Assembly (NCBI GenBank): GCA_030248215.1
Contig: JASANG010001218.1
Span: 1 to 64,000, forward strand
From: Enoplolaimus lenunculus
Lineage: Eukaryota; Nematoda; Enoplea; Enoplida; Thoracostomopsidae
Reading direction: 5' to 3'
Length of the DNA stretch: 64,000 nucleotides
The notes below the pieces were generated by a model, which saw only the letters and a list, made by a program, of their open reading frames with translations, ran no database searches and had not been told where the DNA came from. The first letter of the stretch is position 1, and the number at the start of each line of letters is the position of its first letter. The translations under genes and the position numbers were made by a program. This document shows, one piece after another, positions 11,123 to 21,270 of this stretch.

Positions 11123-11940
11123 CTTGATTTTTCGATTATCCATTTTCTTAATAGCGACCACTTCTGCGGCTGCGGTAACGCTTTGTTTCGGAGCTGGACA
11201 ACTTTGACCTGGTCCAGCTGTCGAGTCGCCGTCAGCTTTACCTGCTCCAACTGCGCCGTTTTGATTAAGGACCCGAAACCCACGATAAACGCTGCCAAAT
11301 GTACCATGACCCAAGAGCGAATCAGGTCCTTCCAAATACGTATAACATTCGCCAACATTAACTGTGATTGGTTGAACGTTAGTTGAACGCCGTCGTTGTT
11401 GAACGCTTTCAACTGGTGCAATTGGACTCGATCCAACTGGGTCTAAAAAGCAAAACAAAAACAAATTTGAAATTATCAAACAGCAGTTCGCAACGATATT
11501 CTGAAGTAAACACTAGAAATATAGTCTTTCAGTTTAGTAATGTTTTGAATTGAGAAAAAATAGTAAGAATTGAAAAGTTAAAATTGATGTTTTTAAAATT
11601 TCTAAATTATTTTAGACTTTTAGAACAACATAAACTCATCCGAAATTTTATATTGGGCCAGTTAGGGGTGCATAGTATGAACACACCCATTCCGGACCTA
11701 AGAATCATTTAGGCATACACATTTGTAACGGTTAGGCTTAGACTTAGTCTTACGAATACGCTAAATCTACAACTGATACGGTCCTAAAAGTAACATTGGC
11801 CAAAAATTTGACGATTTTTTAAAGTTAGAAAAAAAGTTGAAAGTTTCAAATTTGAATTTGTTAAATAACTGACCTAGTGAAGGACTATCACCGATATATT
11901 TCGATGCTGATAAACACTCACTGTTGTCAATTGTAAACAT
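11123..11940 (-). CDS. 5' exons of a ULK/IKK-like serine/threonine kinase (partial)
   Basis: Exon 1 is 11940-11874, from the first ATG (MFTIDNSECLSASKY) to a CTAG|GTCAGT donor. Exon 2 is 11442-11123, from a TTTGCTTTTTAG acceptor to an ATCAAG|GTATGT donor. The 67-nt and 320-nt exons join in phase (G+AC gives Asp) into 129 codons. Exon 2 encodes a Gly/Ser/Gln-rich leader, the P-loop LLGHGTFGSVYRGF, a roughly 30-residue Gly/Ala-rich insert (AVGAGKADGDSTAG) and VVAIKKMDNRKIK with the beta-3 lysine. The P-loop matches the nucleotide-binding lobe of Ser/Thr kinases; the LLGHGxF pattern resembles ULK/UNC-51. The insert between P-loop and beta-3 Lys is unusual. Intron 1 (11443-11873) holds a family B fragment. 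Later exons may be those of the palindrome's right arm, which are broken, so the gene may be a pseudogene. Confidence 0.75.
11725..11804 (+). mobile_element. family B 3' fragment in kinase intron 1
   Basis: Reads GGCTTAGACTTAGTC, ACGAATACGCTAAATCTAC, then CTAAAAGTAACATTGGCC, the right end of family B. The left half is missing or decayed. Confidence 0.6.
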
Positions 11941-12036
11941 TTTGACAGTTGAATTTGGGAACAAAATTAATGACAAGTAACCTCAGGTAAAAACACTATA
12001 CCGATACGATAAACAGTATATGTCCTATGATACCTT

Positions 12037-12197
12037 GGCCAATGTAAAGAACAGAGGCGGAACAGTATTATAAACAATAAGCATATTCCTAAGCCTAAAG
12101 CATAAGCCTAAGCTAAGCAAAAAATTATTCTAAAGCTTAAGCTTACTTTTTTCTAGTTCCGCAGAAAAACGTTCCGCTCCTGATCTTTTCATGGGCC
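12037..12197 (-). mobile_element. family A MITE with perfect 8-bp target duplication
   Basis: Begins GGCCAATGTAAAGAACAG and ends TCTTTTCATGGGCC, with CCTAAGCC blocks and the AAGCTTAAGCTTACT motif typical of the family. It is flanked on both sides by GATACCTT, a perfect 8-bp duplication. This lies about 100 bp upstream of the kinase ATG, in the putative promoter region. Confidence 0.85.
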
Positions 12198-12249
12198 GAT
12201 ACCTTTAGGGGCGGCGCCGCGTTTTGCCGCAGAATAAAATAGGCTATGT

Positions 12250-12345
12250 TTTAGCTTTTAGACCCATTTTTTGGTTTAGGCTTATGCTTAGCTTTAGGAG
12301 TATGCTTTTGTTGCGACTGTTGCGGTCATAAAAGTAACATTGGCC
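12250..12345 (+). mobile_element. family B 3' fragment
   Basis: Contains GGTTTAGGCTTATGCTTAG and ends TCATAAAAGTAACATTGGCC, the family B right terminus. The left terminus is not recognisable. Confidence 0.5.
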
Positions 12346-12417
12346 ATATATACAAAAAGATCAATATTCATTAACATTTAACAATCTTAAAGTAATAAAA
12401 TATTGAACACAAAAGTA

Positions 12418-12545
12418 AACTAAAAATGACTGGCGTTGCGGTTTACGCTATACTCGCCGCGCGTCGTCGAAAGCCGCCCTGCGCCGGCGCGCGGCACTGT
12501 AAAATTATTAAAAATTGCAGCACGCCGCCATAGCGCAACCCAAAA
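12418..12545. mobile_element. family I GC-rich inverted-repeat element
   Basis: GTTGCGGTTTACGCTATACT at the left and GCCATAGCGCAACCC at the right are near inverted copies, with GCCGGCGCGCGGC between. It is a GC island in AT-rich DNA, like those at 17.5, 18.6, 21.5, 43.7, 49.2, 55.2 and 58.2 kb. Confidence 0.55.
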
Positions 12546-12830
12546 TGTTTCAAACTGATAATTTTTACCATTTCAGCAACACTGATTTGTACTAAAACCA
12601 GCTAAATTAGAGGGAATGATGTAATTCGATAACTGAAGCAACACTTCATTACAAAGTTTTTGGGTCAAACTTAAACTAAAAGAGAAATACGCGTGAAATA
12701 TGATAGATTTGGCTAATATCACCCTAGAGAACGAATCTATGCCATCATGGACGCCGCGAGGGGGCGACGCATCGGAGCGCTGAGTACGGAGACGTTCGTA
12801 GCCCCCGTAGTTAAAAATTTGGTCCCAGCA
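12545..12830. other. unannotated stretch
   Basis: No family end, ORF or RNA motif recognised; a short GC-rich patch (GCCGCGAGGGGGCGACGC) at about 12750 is the only oddity. Confidence 0.4.
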
Positions 12831-12972
12831 TTAATGCAATTTCCACAATATCATGCGTACATCAGGTGACTTTTGGGAAGGGGTAGTGTGCGGCGCACTG
12901 AAGCTTTTTTTGGCTTCAGTGCGCTGTACACTACCATCATCAAAAATCACATGATATTGTGGAATTTGACTA
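12830..12972. mobile_element. small palindromic element with ATATCATG ends
   Basis: Left CCACAATATCATGCGTAC and right CACATGATATTGTGGAA are inverted copies. Inside, GTAGTGTGCGGCGCACTGAAG faces CTTCAGTGCGCTGTACACTAC, so the whole unit folds back. The left end recurs alone at 52060-52095 (CCACAATATCATGCGTACAC), showing it is a dispersed family. Confidence 0.6.
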
Positions 12973-13167
12973 AAATTGTTATGTGTTTGGGAAGTTTTTT
13001 TCTCGCACCCCCTTAATTTCTCACAACCGTATTTGACAACTGTTAGGTTTATATTTGGAGTACCAGAAACCCAATTAATGTCAATTTTAATACTCAAAAA
13101 ACAAGCTTTTTATGAAAATATTTACTTCCTCAATTAATAAATTATGACAACAAACACCAAAATGACA

Positions 13168-13387
13168 CACTGTAAAAAATGGTGAGTCAAATTGACTCTC
13201 TCCGAAATAGGCTTTTCATGACTACACAAACTGAGTCAAATTCAACACCGGCATAGTCAAATTCGACTCACTGAGCGATTCAGTGAATCGAATTTGACCC
13301 TGGTGGAGTTGAATTTTGACTCAGTTTGTGTAGTCAGGAAAAGCCTATTTCGGAGAGAGTGAATTTGACTCACCATTTTTTGCAGTG
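13168..13387. mobile_element. family D palindromic MITE
   Basis: Starts CACTGTAAAAAATGGTGAGT and ends ACCATTTTTTGCAGTG. The arms repeat GAGTCAAATTGACTC and CGAAATAGGCTTTTC in inverted order around a centre near 13275. No TA flank is seen at this copy. Confidence 0.85.
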
Positions 13388-13619
13388 GCAAGGAATTAAT
13401 CATAGAAACGTTCAGATGGTCAAATTTCACATCGGTGGAGTACGAGTAAAAATAGTTTAATAAAAACAGTTGATATCTCACAAATTAGAATTAAATTTGC
13501 TAAAATGAAATTTTTCCACCCCCCAGCCCCACAGATGATACTATTGCCCCACCACCGTGCTCGTAGCCTGCTCAACATGCTTTGGGGTCTAAACCAATTT
13601 TATTAGCATCACGCTGTTT

Positions 13620-13765
13620 ATTTGTCCAGATTTAACAGCGGTGCGAACCTTTTACAGGGGGCTAAATTTTTTTCAGGGGACACTCTGAGCCGGACTTGCC
13701 TCTCCCTGGCTATCGCTCCGGCTGTATTCATGTTGAAACCAATGGAAAACATGAAGTCTCCAGGG
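13620..13765. repeat. family E fragment
   Basis: Carries the GGGGGCTAAATTTTTTTCAGGGG, CTCTCCCTGGCTATCGCTCCGGC type of blocks seen at the ends of family E. Boundaries are unclear. Confidence 0.35.
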
Positions 13766-13879
13766 ACCTGTGTAATCAGTAAACAGCATAAGCATTACAA
13801 CGTTGCTCTTTCATAAAAAACATTTTTACTAAATAAATTTTTTCAAGCTTTTACCGCGAAATTTATTATTAAACTTTGC

Positions 13880-14275
13880 CAGATTTTAAGTTTTGTCATT
13901 ACTATGCGTTTCGGTATGCTTCAGTATAATGCAATAATTGGTTTTTGCCCCGGAATTTGGCAGGGGTCAGTGCTGAAAAACCGACTGAAACATTTAGTCT
14001 TAAAATCGACACATCATTAACTATTATTTAATATCGGAATACGAGGCCAAATATTGAAGGGGGGTCGGGCGTTGGCCCTTTGGCTCCCCCCCCCCCGGAT
14101 ACGATCAATCTACTCTACAAGTTGCGTTTAGCTCTCTCACAGTTTGATTAATGAGCTTAAACGCAAACTGATATTTAATCATTTCAGTCGAGTAAGAGTA
14201 CAAAATACTGCAGCTATGAAAGTATTAATTGGTATACAATTAAAATGAAACCACGTCAACTCGTTGCCCGACAAC
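13880..14275. other. unannotated AT-rich stretch
   Basis: I see no gene or complete repeat. A run of C (about 14088-14096) follows GGTCGGGCGTTGGCCC, possibly another family E remnant. Confidence 0.35.
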
Positions 14276-14280
14276 TTTTT

Positions 14281-14652
14281 GAGCCAATGTAAATAACAGA
14301 GGCGGAACAGTATTATAAGCATTTTCCTAAGCCTCGGCCTAAGCCTAAGCCTAAACGTATGAATGAGCATATTCCTAAGCCTAAGCCTAAGCCTAAGCGT
14401 ATGAATGAGCATATTCCTAAGCCTAAGCCTAAGCCTAAGCGTATGAATGAGCATATTCCTAAGCCTCGGCCTATAAGCCTAAGCCTAAGCCTAAGCGTAT
14501 GAATCAGCATATTCCTAAGCCTAAGCCTAGGCGTATGAATGAGCATATGCCTGAGCCTAAGCATAAGCGAAGCAAAAAATTAGTGTAAAGCTTAAGCTTA
14601 CTCTTTTCTAGCCCCACAGAAAAACGTTCCGCCCTGGATCTTTACATGGGCC
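14281..14652 (-). mobile_element. family A MITE with internal CCTAAG minisatellite expansion
   Basis: Begins AGCCAATGTAAATAACAG and ends CTTTACATGGGCC. Flanked by ACTTTTTG on both sides, a perfect 8-bp duplication. At 372 bp it is longer than its relatives because a unit of about 44-50 bp (CATATTCCTAAGCC, repeated CCTAAG, GCGTATGAATGAG) is repeated four to five times at 14325-14550. The overlapping minus-strand ORFs (repeated LRLRLRNMLIHT) come from this repetition and are not a gene. Confidence 0.9.
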
Positions 14653-14999
14653 ACTTTTTGGCCGGCATATTTGAAAACCAAACTCTGTTCTAAGTAGAAT
14701 TTTATGAACAAGCTTGAAGTCTAAGCTATAGTTGCAACATTTCAAAATAACTACTTAAATCCGGATATTTTTACAAGAAAAATGCGGATCCGGACCCGGA
14801 ATTTTTCGACGAAAATACAAGGAATAACTGGAATACCCGGATCTGGATGCAACTCTAGTCCTAAGCGTAATGGAGTGGGTGAAAAGTTGTCGGATCATGA
14901 GATGTCGGCTTTGTGCAGCCTGAAAATTAGCAGAACAGGCGGCGAACTTTTTGTACGTTTTCGTCCATTAATAATAGTTCATTATATTTACGTACTAAT

Positions 15000-15278
15000 G
15001 CCCTATTCACACGCGCAAGTTTTTGCTGCGAGAACTTGAAGCAGCAAATTGAACGCAGAACTTGCATTTTTTCATCAGCCAATGAAAAAGCGACTGCAAT
15101 AAATTCAGCGACCGTGCATGGTTATTCACACATATGAACTAAAGTCCTTGCAATGATTTTTAATGAATTATTTGCAGCCGCAAGTTTTTCGAACGCAATT
15201 TTGAACAAAACTTAAAAGTGCAAGTTGCATCTACAGCTTCTCGCAATAAAAACTTGCACGTGTGAATAATGCTTAATT
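15000..15278. mobile_element. family G element
   Basis: Starts GCCCTATTCACACGCGCAAG and ends ACTTGCACGTGTGAAT. Inside are several TTGCAGC / GCTGCAA inverted motifs. The flanks here are degraded; better TTAA flanks are seen at 30344-30622. Confidence 0.75.
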
Positions 15279-15344
15279 GTAACATAAAAAGTTTGAAAAT
15301 TTGTTAAAAACAGTGTTTTCGATATAAAAAACACATTTTTTTGG

Positions 15345-15410
15345 ATCCAGAAATACGTGACGGAAGTGAACGAAGTGAACGAGAAGCCAAGCGCAATTTT
15401 TGCTACTGCT
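15345..15410. repeat. family K fragment
   Basis: GGATCCAGAAAT followed by AGTGAACGAGAAGCCAAGCG; the same blocks occur at 16.0, 17.0, 24.4, 31.7, 41.3, 46.4, 58.8 and 61.9 kb. Confidence 0.5.
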
Positions 15411-15719
15411 CAACATATGTTTGATTATGAGACGTAAAAAATACAAGAAAATAGTAATTTAAACCAATCAGCTTCCAAAACCCACACCAGGTATGAATAA
15501 CTTATGAATTTATACATATTTTATGAGCCTAAACCAGTTTATTTAGGTTCAATTGAACTGGACGATATGGTACAATGGTAAAGATGTGCCTGATTTTAAG
15601 CGTTCTATAGTTTAAATATATTACGTAGCATTAAGCTACATTATACAGGTTTCGGTACAAAGTATTTGGTAAACTGATATAAAATATGAAAACCCAAAAT
15701 TAAAATCAATAATAAATTG

Positions 15720-15910
15720 AGCGAAGATTCGGCTCGAGCCCGTAACCAATGGAGTGCCAGGATGGGGGGACTCAGCCCCTCTTGAAAAATTTTGGATCCC
15801 TAGAAATTTTTTCAACCTTGTTTGTAAGTCGTGGAAAACTCTTGAGTGCCCCTCCTGAAACATTTTTTGGGATCTCCCCAGCAAGATGAGCTTGACTACG
15901 GGCCGGATTC
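15720..15910. repeat. family E element
   Basis: Blocks GGCTCGAGCCCGTAACCA, GGGGACTCAGCCCC, TTTCAACCTTGTTTGTAAGT, GAGTGCCCCTCCTGAAA and GACTACGGGCC appear in the order typical of family E, whose ends are GCCCGTAGCC. Other copies are at 18257, 36690, 40965, 46125 and 62890. Confidence 0.6.
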
Positions 15911-16009
15911 GAACCTGTTTTGCTATAAAAAACGTTGCGTTCTATAAAACACATTTTAGGGCATATCATTGGTGGATGCAAACTGGGCCACTCTCAGGCA
16001 CCGAGGCAC

Positions 16010-16130
16010 GTCGAACAGAGGTCAAAACCAAAATTTTGTACTACGATTTAGCACCAAAATTATATTTGGTTTCGTTCTGGTTATATCGCGTGGTCACCAA
16101 TTTGACATTTCTGGATCCATCACTGAGGTT
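16010..16130. repeat. family K element
   Basis: AACCAAAATTTTGTACTACG, GATTTAGCACCAAAATT and TTTCTGGATCCATCACTG match the K consensus (AAACCAAAAT, TTTAGCACTAAAATTGCG, TTTCTGGATCCGCCACT). Confidence 0.55.
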
Positions 16131-16139
16131 CGTTGTTAT

Positions 16140-17160
16140 TAGAAAAAATACACACAAATGTATACAAATACAATAGAATGTCCCAGAAATGTGACGATAA
16201 AGGTACACAGATACACAGAAAAACGTTGATGAAAATTATAATCAGCTAAGCCATGGTAACACCATGAGCATATACAGGGGGGCAGAAACAATATATCCCC
16301 TTTCGAAATCTCTGAAAAAACGAAAAAATGCCCAGTCTACCTCTGGACCTATCTATCGAAAAATTGGGCCTACCGGCTCGCCTTAGTAAATACCTCTAGC
16401 TGGCGAGATTCATACAATCGTTTCTATATCAACTCGGGCACGTAGCCAAAATGGCACCAATCGGGCTCAACCGCCAAAAAATCTAGTCTTATTTCATTAG
16501 AAAATTTTCAATCTTGCTTGTAAGTCATTTGAAGTATACTCGTATACACCTTCTGAAAACTGTTTTGCCCCCACAAGCATGTTTTAGCTGGCAATAGACC
16601 AGTTCAACCTTGCATTTCCGGACAGTATTGCTATACCACGCTCTAGCTATATATCTATATATGTGTGTCCGTAGCACCTTGTCAACCCCCCTCGAAGGTT
16701 CGGCCCTATAGGGTTTGTGTACATTTACATACTTGATTTTGTATAATTAATTCTGAGTTTAGTACCACTTCCAACGTCGATAGAAACAATTTTATGGCAT
16801 AAACCAATGAATTGAAATTAGAAAAGGTAACGGTAGCAAGTATGGTTGCCACCGGAATATTTGGGCCGAAAGCGCGAATAAACCATTGAGAAAACAGGTT
16901 TATTAGGTGCCTGTGTGACCCCCTCATTAAATAATATATTTAAGGCACAGCAACGTATCTTTTAACGAGGGGGCCCACGTACCGGGGAACGCAATATCAA
17001 AGTGGAATATCTCATGAGCTGGAATCCAAACGCAATTTTATGACTAAATCATGATACAAAGTTGTGGTTTCAGAAATCGGACGAATCCCTCTCTTGATGC
17101 GCCCTATGTCATATTCTATGTTTTTATATAGGTATATACATATACATAATATGCGAGTAT
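16140..17160. other. mixed degenerate repeats, no gene seen
   Basis: Contains E-like blocks (16500-16600) and a K-like block at 17015-17060. A plus-strand CATACATATACATAAT run lies at about 17130. No conserved ORF, tRNA or splice-bounded exon was recognised. Confidence 0.4.
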
Positions 17161-17164
17161 AAGG

Positions 17165-17262
17165 GTTCTAAACAGGAACTAAATTTTGCCGGAACAGCAA
17201 CACGAACACGAATTGAATTTTTTTGCAGGAACGGGAACAGGAATAGCAACCCGAATTTGAAA
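17165..17262. repeat. family L repeat (GGAACAGGAA type)
   Basis: AAATTTTGCCGGAACAGCAAC, then GAATTGAATTTTTTTGCAGG and GGGAACAGGAATAGC. Related copies at 39650-39900, 45355-45480 and 62420-62525 share the GGAACAGGAATTGAATTT core. Confidence 0.6.
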
Positions 17263-17464
17263 TATTATTTTCATCACCGAATTACTGTTGAACTTTATAG
17301 AAAACTTGCCAAAAAATGGTTTAAGCCAATTTTTAGCTATTTCATCATCATGTTTTGTGAAAACACAACAGAAACAGTTTATTAACATTGGTCCAAAATA
17401 TTAAAAAATATTCCGATGTGATTCATATTTTTCGAATATTTTTGACCAGAAAATGAGTAATTTC

Positions 17465-17608
17465 GTCCAGCGCCGCTCGTCGCCGTCCGCCGCCGTTGCA
17501 GTATTGTACGTGAATTACTCACGTACAATACCGCATGGTAACTGACGGCGACGGACGGCACTGAACGGCGCCGGACGACGCCCTCACTACAAGTATAGCG
17601 CGACCCTA
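17465..17608. mobile_element. family I element with central palindrome
   Basis: GTATTGTACGTGAATTACTC faces ACGTACAATACCGC at the centre; GACGGCGACGGACGGC flanks it and the right end is AGTATAGCGCGACCCTAA. Confidence 0.6.
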
Positions 17609-17611
17609 ACG

Positions 17612-17720
17612 TAGCCAACTCAACTTGTTTGGGGAACATAAAATTTTCCAGGGGATGCATACAGCAGTTTTTAGATGACCTTACAAGCCAGGTTGAAACT
17701 TTTGAATGTAAGCACAAATT
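17612..17720. repeat. family E fragment
   Basis: TAGCCAACTCAACTTG, AAAATTTTCCAGGGGATGCATAC and GATGACCTTACAAGCCAGGTTGAAA follow the E consensus. Confidence 0.5.
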
Positions 17721-17724
17721 TGCT

Positions 17725-18250
17725 TCTAATTGGTTGAACCGCTTCACCGGTGCCGTTTGGTTATATGAGCTCTTAGGAACTTCACTGAAGCATATAAATC
17801 ATATGATTTTCGGAAAAAGCAACTGTCAACAACCCTTTTCGATCCCTTAAACACATTTATTCACTACTCAACCCGTAAACCAAGATACCATTAACCCTAA
17901 TGCGTTTAAAAAACCGGTCCAAATCATGCGGTGTCAATATTTCAATGGGTACCGGTGTGGTTTAGTAGCCGGTAAAACAGGCTTTTTTCTAAGTCTTAAA
18001 TATGGATTAACTTCAAAACCGTATTCAAGCTAATCTGGTATGATTGTTTAGGTTTCGATAAACCAGGAACCATTTTAAAGCAAACCTAACGAGCCAGTTT
18101 TGGACTACTTTAGAAACGTTCTTCTCAAGTTTCGCGTAAATACAAGTAGTATTTCAGGTTGTTTTGAAAGCTTTGCTGTTTTGAGCCCGTAGCTACAAGA
18201 GACGAGGGGGGTTAGCCTTTGCCTATCCCCTTCCGCAATATCGACGAATA
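17725..18250. other. unannotated stretch
   Basis: No repeat ends or coding motif recognised apart from AT-rich unique-looking sequence. Confidence 0.35.
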
Positions 18251-18256
18251 TATTAA

Positions 18257-18430
18257 CCAGACCCGTAGCCAGCTCACCTTGGCAAGTGGGTGCTCAAATT
18301 TTTCCAGGAGGGACATACAAGGGTTTTTGAAAACTTACAACAAGGGTTAAAAATTTTGTAGGAGCGGCCAAAATTATTACAGGAAGGCTGAGCTTCGCTC
18401 CCTGACCGTCTCCTTTAGCTACATGCTCAG
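18257..18430. repeat. family E element
   Basis: CCCGTAGCCAGCTCACCTTG opens it; TTTTTCCAGGAGGGACATAC, AACAAGGGTTAAAAATTTTG and a GGCTGAGC / GCTCCC segment follow, ending TTTAGCTACATG. Confidence 0.65.
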
Positions 18431-18590
18431 GCTATCGGCCCGATATTAAGCCGAGTAAAGTCTTCGCATGCCATTCTAGAAATAGTTTTGCAACCTAAAA
18501 CGTTTAGTTAGCTAGCGGTTTTTGCTGTCTTAGGCCTGTTTAAATTGAGGTAAGATATTCTTGCTAATAATGCAGTCTAGTATGCTTTTC

Positions 18591-18735
18591 CTAAGGGTGG
18601 CGCCATACTTTTTAGTGCTGTCCAGCATCGCACTGCAACACACAATCGCGCTGTACCGCAAAATGGTTTGCAAACACTGTTTGACTTGCGGCGCCGTCCG
18701 TCGCCGCAGTGCGAAGATATGCCGCCCTAAAAGTC
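18591..18735. mobile_element. family I element
   Basis: Left end CTAAGGGTGGCGCCATACTT; right side GCGGCGCCGTCCGTCGCCGC, then ATATGCCGCCCTAAAAG. The internal ORFs on both strands follow from the GC-rich repeat and are not genes. Confidence 0.55.
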
Positions 18736-18894
18736 CTGATCCCAGGATCAATGGCGGATCCATGGGGAGCCACCCCGGCCGTCCCCCCCCAACAGCATCT
18801 CGACAAAAATTGCACAGCAATTTTGTGACAATAGTTCGTGGTTTGTGTATAGGTCAAAAGTAAGTTTATTACCTGTGAAATTTTGGCCGCACCC

Positions 18895-19220
18895 ATTTTG
18901 AGATCCTGGATCCGCCACTGCCCAGGATAGGGTTCTTTGTAGCTCCAAATTTTGCCAATTTTTGAAATTCCCACGTTTTTTATAGATACGACTGACTAAA
19001 TACGGATAGGGACGCAACTATTGAAATAACCACCTTGAGAGGGGGCGAAAATGAAAGTACCACCCACTGAAAAGTTTATAGAAAATTTTTTATACCTTCA
19101 GCTACAAAGTATAGGAATGAAAAAGTGTTTCGCCTTTGCTGCAATTAATACGTTTAACATCAACTGGTCATAATACAACAACGGTTAATTTGAATTCATG
19201 TAAACAAATCTACCATAGAC
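18895..19220. other. K-like fragment and unannotated sequence
   Basis: CATTTTGAGATCCTGGATCCGCCACTGCC at about 18895-18925 matches the K end. The remainder shows no gene or repeat that I can name. Confidence 0.35.
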
Positions 19221-19223
19221 TAC

Positions 19224-19365
19224 GGCCCACGTATAGAACAGGACCGGATCCTTTTTCGGAGGGGCAAACAGAGATACACTTTTTGCGTATGCTTAGGGAC
19301 AGGCTCATCCATACCTTAGGCTTACGGATCCTTTTTCGGAGGGGCTTTAATAGAGTCAGTTAAAA
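19224..19365 (+). mobile_element. family A remnant with internal duplication
   Basis: GGCCCACGTATAGAACAGGA opens it. GGATCCTTTTTCGGAGGGGC occurs twice (about 19247 and 19326), around TTAGGCTTA and GCTTAGGGACAGG. The right terminus is missing. Confidence 0.55.
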
Positions 19366-19407
19366 GATTGTTAAAAATGTATTTTTTGATAACTTTGTCT
19401 CAATTCT

Positions 19408-20225
19408 TTAAGCGCTAATCGTAAGTTTTTGCAGCGAGAACTTGCAGCTAAATTAATCCTACGTCAAATACTTGTAGCTGTAAGTGTTTGCATTGAAACA
19501 TCTTTTTCTAGTGATACCTATGAATTAGTTCGTTGGTGTATATTTATCATGAATAAATTGCAACTACAAGTTTTTCGAATAAATTTTTCAACCAAATTTG
19601 CAATTGTAGGTTTCAACTCTAAGAAGCATTCGCGCGTAAAAATTGCTTTACCAAAATTTCTTAGTTGAAACCGCTTTCATACCGATACAAATCCTATTTA
19701 GTGCTTAAAAACATAAAACTAGTCCCATCGCCATCGTTGTAGACTGTGATATATCAAACAAGTTTGATATTTGAATTAAGTCAAGCTTGTTGAATACATT
19801 CAAAAATCTGTGAATTAATTCAAGAAGCACTCAGCAACAAACCTTTCGACTGTTCATTGAAAATACAAATGCAAGAAATTCAAGCGACTTGTAACTGCAT
19901 TCATACGAGCAAATCCAGCTACAACAATTTTGATGCTGTTTTGTGACCAAACTTGCACATGCAAGTTGCACGTGCAAGATTTAACTGCCAGAGCTCGCAG
20001 TTGCAACTTGCACGAAATACTTGCAGCTGCAAGTATTTTCAAAGAAACGTTCCGATTAGCCAATCAATATGATGGTTCAAGAAATTCAAGCGACTTGCAA
20101 CTGCGTTCATACGTGCAAATTAAATTTAATAGCATGAATTCCAGTGAATAATTTGCACTTACAACAATTTTAAAGCTGTTTTGTGACCGAACTTGCAAGT
20201 TGCAAGAATATTAAATGCCAGAAAT
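19408..20225. mobile_element. family G composite
   Basis: Starts directly after TTTAA with GCGCTAATCGTAAGTTTTTG. Several overlapping G blocks follow, including CAAGAAATTCAAGCGACTTG twice (19872 and 20077) and TTTTGTGACCAAACTTGCA / TTTTGTGACCGAACTTGCA. It looks like one G element invaded or duplicated by another. Confidence 0.6.
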
Positions 20226-20259
20226 ATAGAAATTGTAAAATATATTTTTAACAAGTGTT

Positions 20260-20925
20260 AAACATTAAATGTTAATCTTGTTAAACGGTTAATATTCGTC
20301 GAGTGGTCGAGTAGCTTACCACAGCATCTAAAAAACATTTGCTCAGGAGATAAAAGCTGCCCCTGAGACAGGTTAATGATTGCGAAGGCTGTCGAAATGA
20401 AATCGTAATATTACCTTTATACTTTTGATCGCGTACTGATTCTGAACGCATTCGAGCTGATAATTTTGGTTTCATTCTGCTAATTAATAATTTTATTAAA
20501 TTACATAGCTAATGAGCAATAATAAAATGGCCGACCAAGTGCATAGAAATTGGAACCTGAAAATTTTCACTGCATTTACCACTTGTCAGTGTAGGTAGAA
20601 ACCGGAAGTTCAGACCTTTTTACTAAGCAGCTGGAAACGCAGGCATCCAGAGCCGAGATTGAGCTCTACACCTGCGGATCCTAGCGAACTCTCAGATTAC
20701 GGATCCTTAAGCGAACTCTCAGCCTACGATTCCTTAAGCGAACCCTGAGACTACGGATCCTTAAGCGAACACTCTACCACTCACCCACATAGCCCGCCTC
20801 TCCAACTACCTGTTTCGTCGACTATATGTGCCGACCGTATACTGCCAGCAAGCACACTATATAATGTGCATTATTATATTTGTTATGCACCAGGACAAGT
20901 ATGTCTCACATGCTTACACCACTCA
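20260..20925. other. unannotated stretch with short direct repeats
   Basis: At 20670-20770 the block CGGATCCTTAAGCGAACTCTC occurs about four times at a spacing of about 33 bp, a short tandem repeat. No gene or RNA recognised. Confidence 0.45.
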
Positions 20926-20929
20926 CCAG

Positions 20930-21270
20930 TGCCTGAGCCGACATTGGCGGGGGCTGCACCCAAAGTCCAGGGACTGGTCCCCCAAACTCGCGAGCAAAGC
21001 GAGCGAGAAACCAGACGCATTTTATAAGTTTGACGGTTTGGTTTCAACTGGTTAGGGGAATCCCTTTAGGGGTGGGGGCTCCCAAATGGGGGATGGTGGG
21101 TGGCTGCTCCGGCTTGCCACCCACTACTAATGCTAAACACTTTTTCACTAATGGGAGGGTGGGTGGACTTAGACCTTTAACGCGGGTTTTAAACCAGGGT
21201 GGCCTGCATCAGCAATGGGTAATATATGCCACTACCGTTCCTGCCGTGATGAAAAGGTTGAGATAACAAC
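20930..21270. repeat. family J copy 2
   Basis: AAACTCGCGAGCAAAGCGAGC, TTTCAACTGGTTAGGGG, CTTTAGGGGTGGGGGCTCC and GGTGGGTGGCTGCTCCGGC. This copy preserves the uninterrupted site GGCTGCTCCGGC that is split by a C element at 27335. Confidence 0.6.

Noticed and set aside
7879-11300. Several plus-strand ORFs of 68-183 codons rich in Phe, Tyr and Ile
   Set aside because: They are readings of the 73-bp satellite. The period is not a multiple of three and the ORFs start and stop with unit variants.
14179-14564. Two minus-strand ORFs with repeated LRLRLRNMLIHT
   Set aside because: They come from the expanded interior of a MITE with clear ends and an 8-bp duplication.
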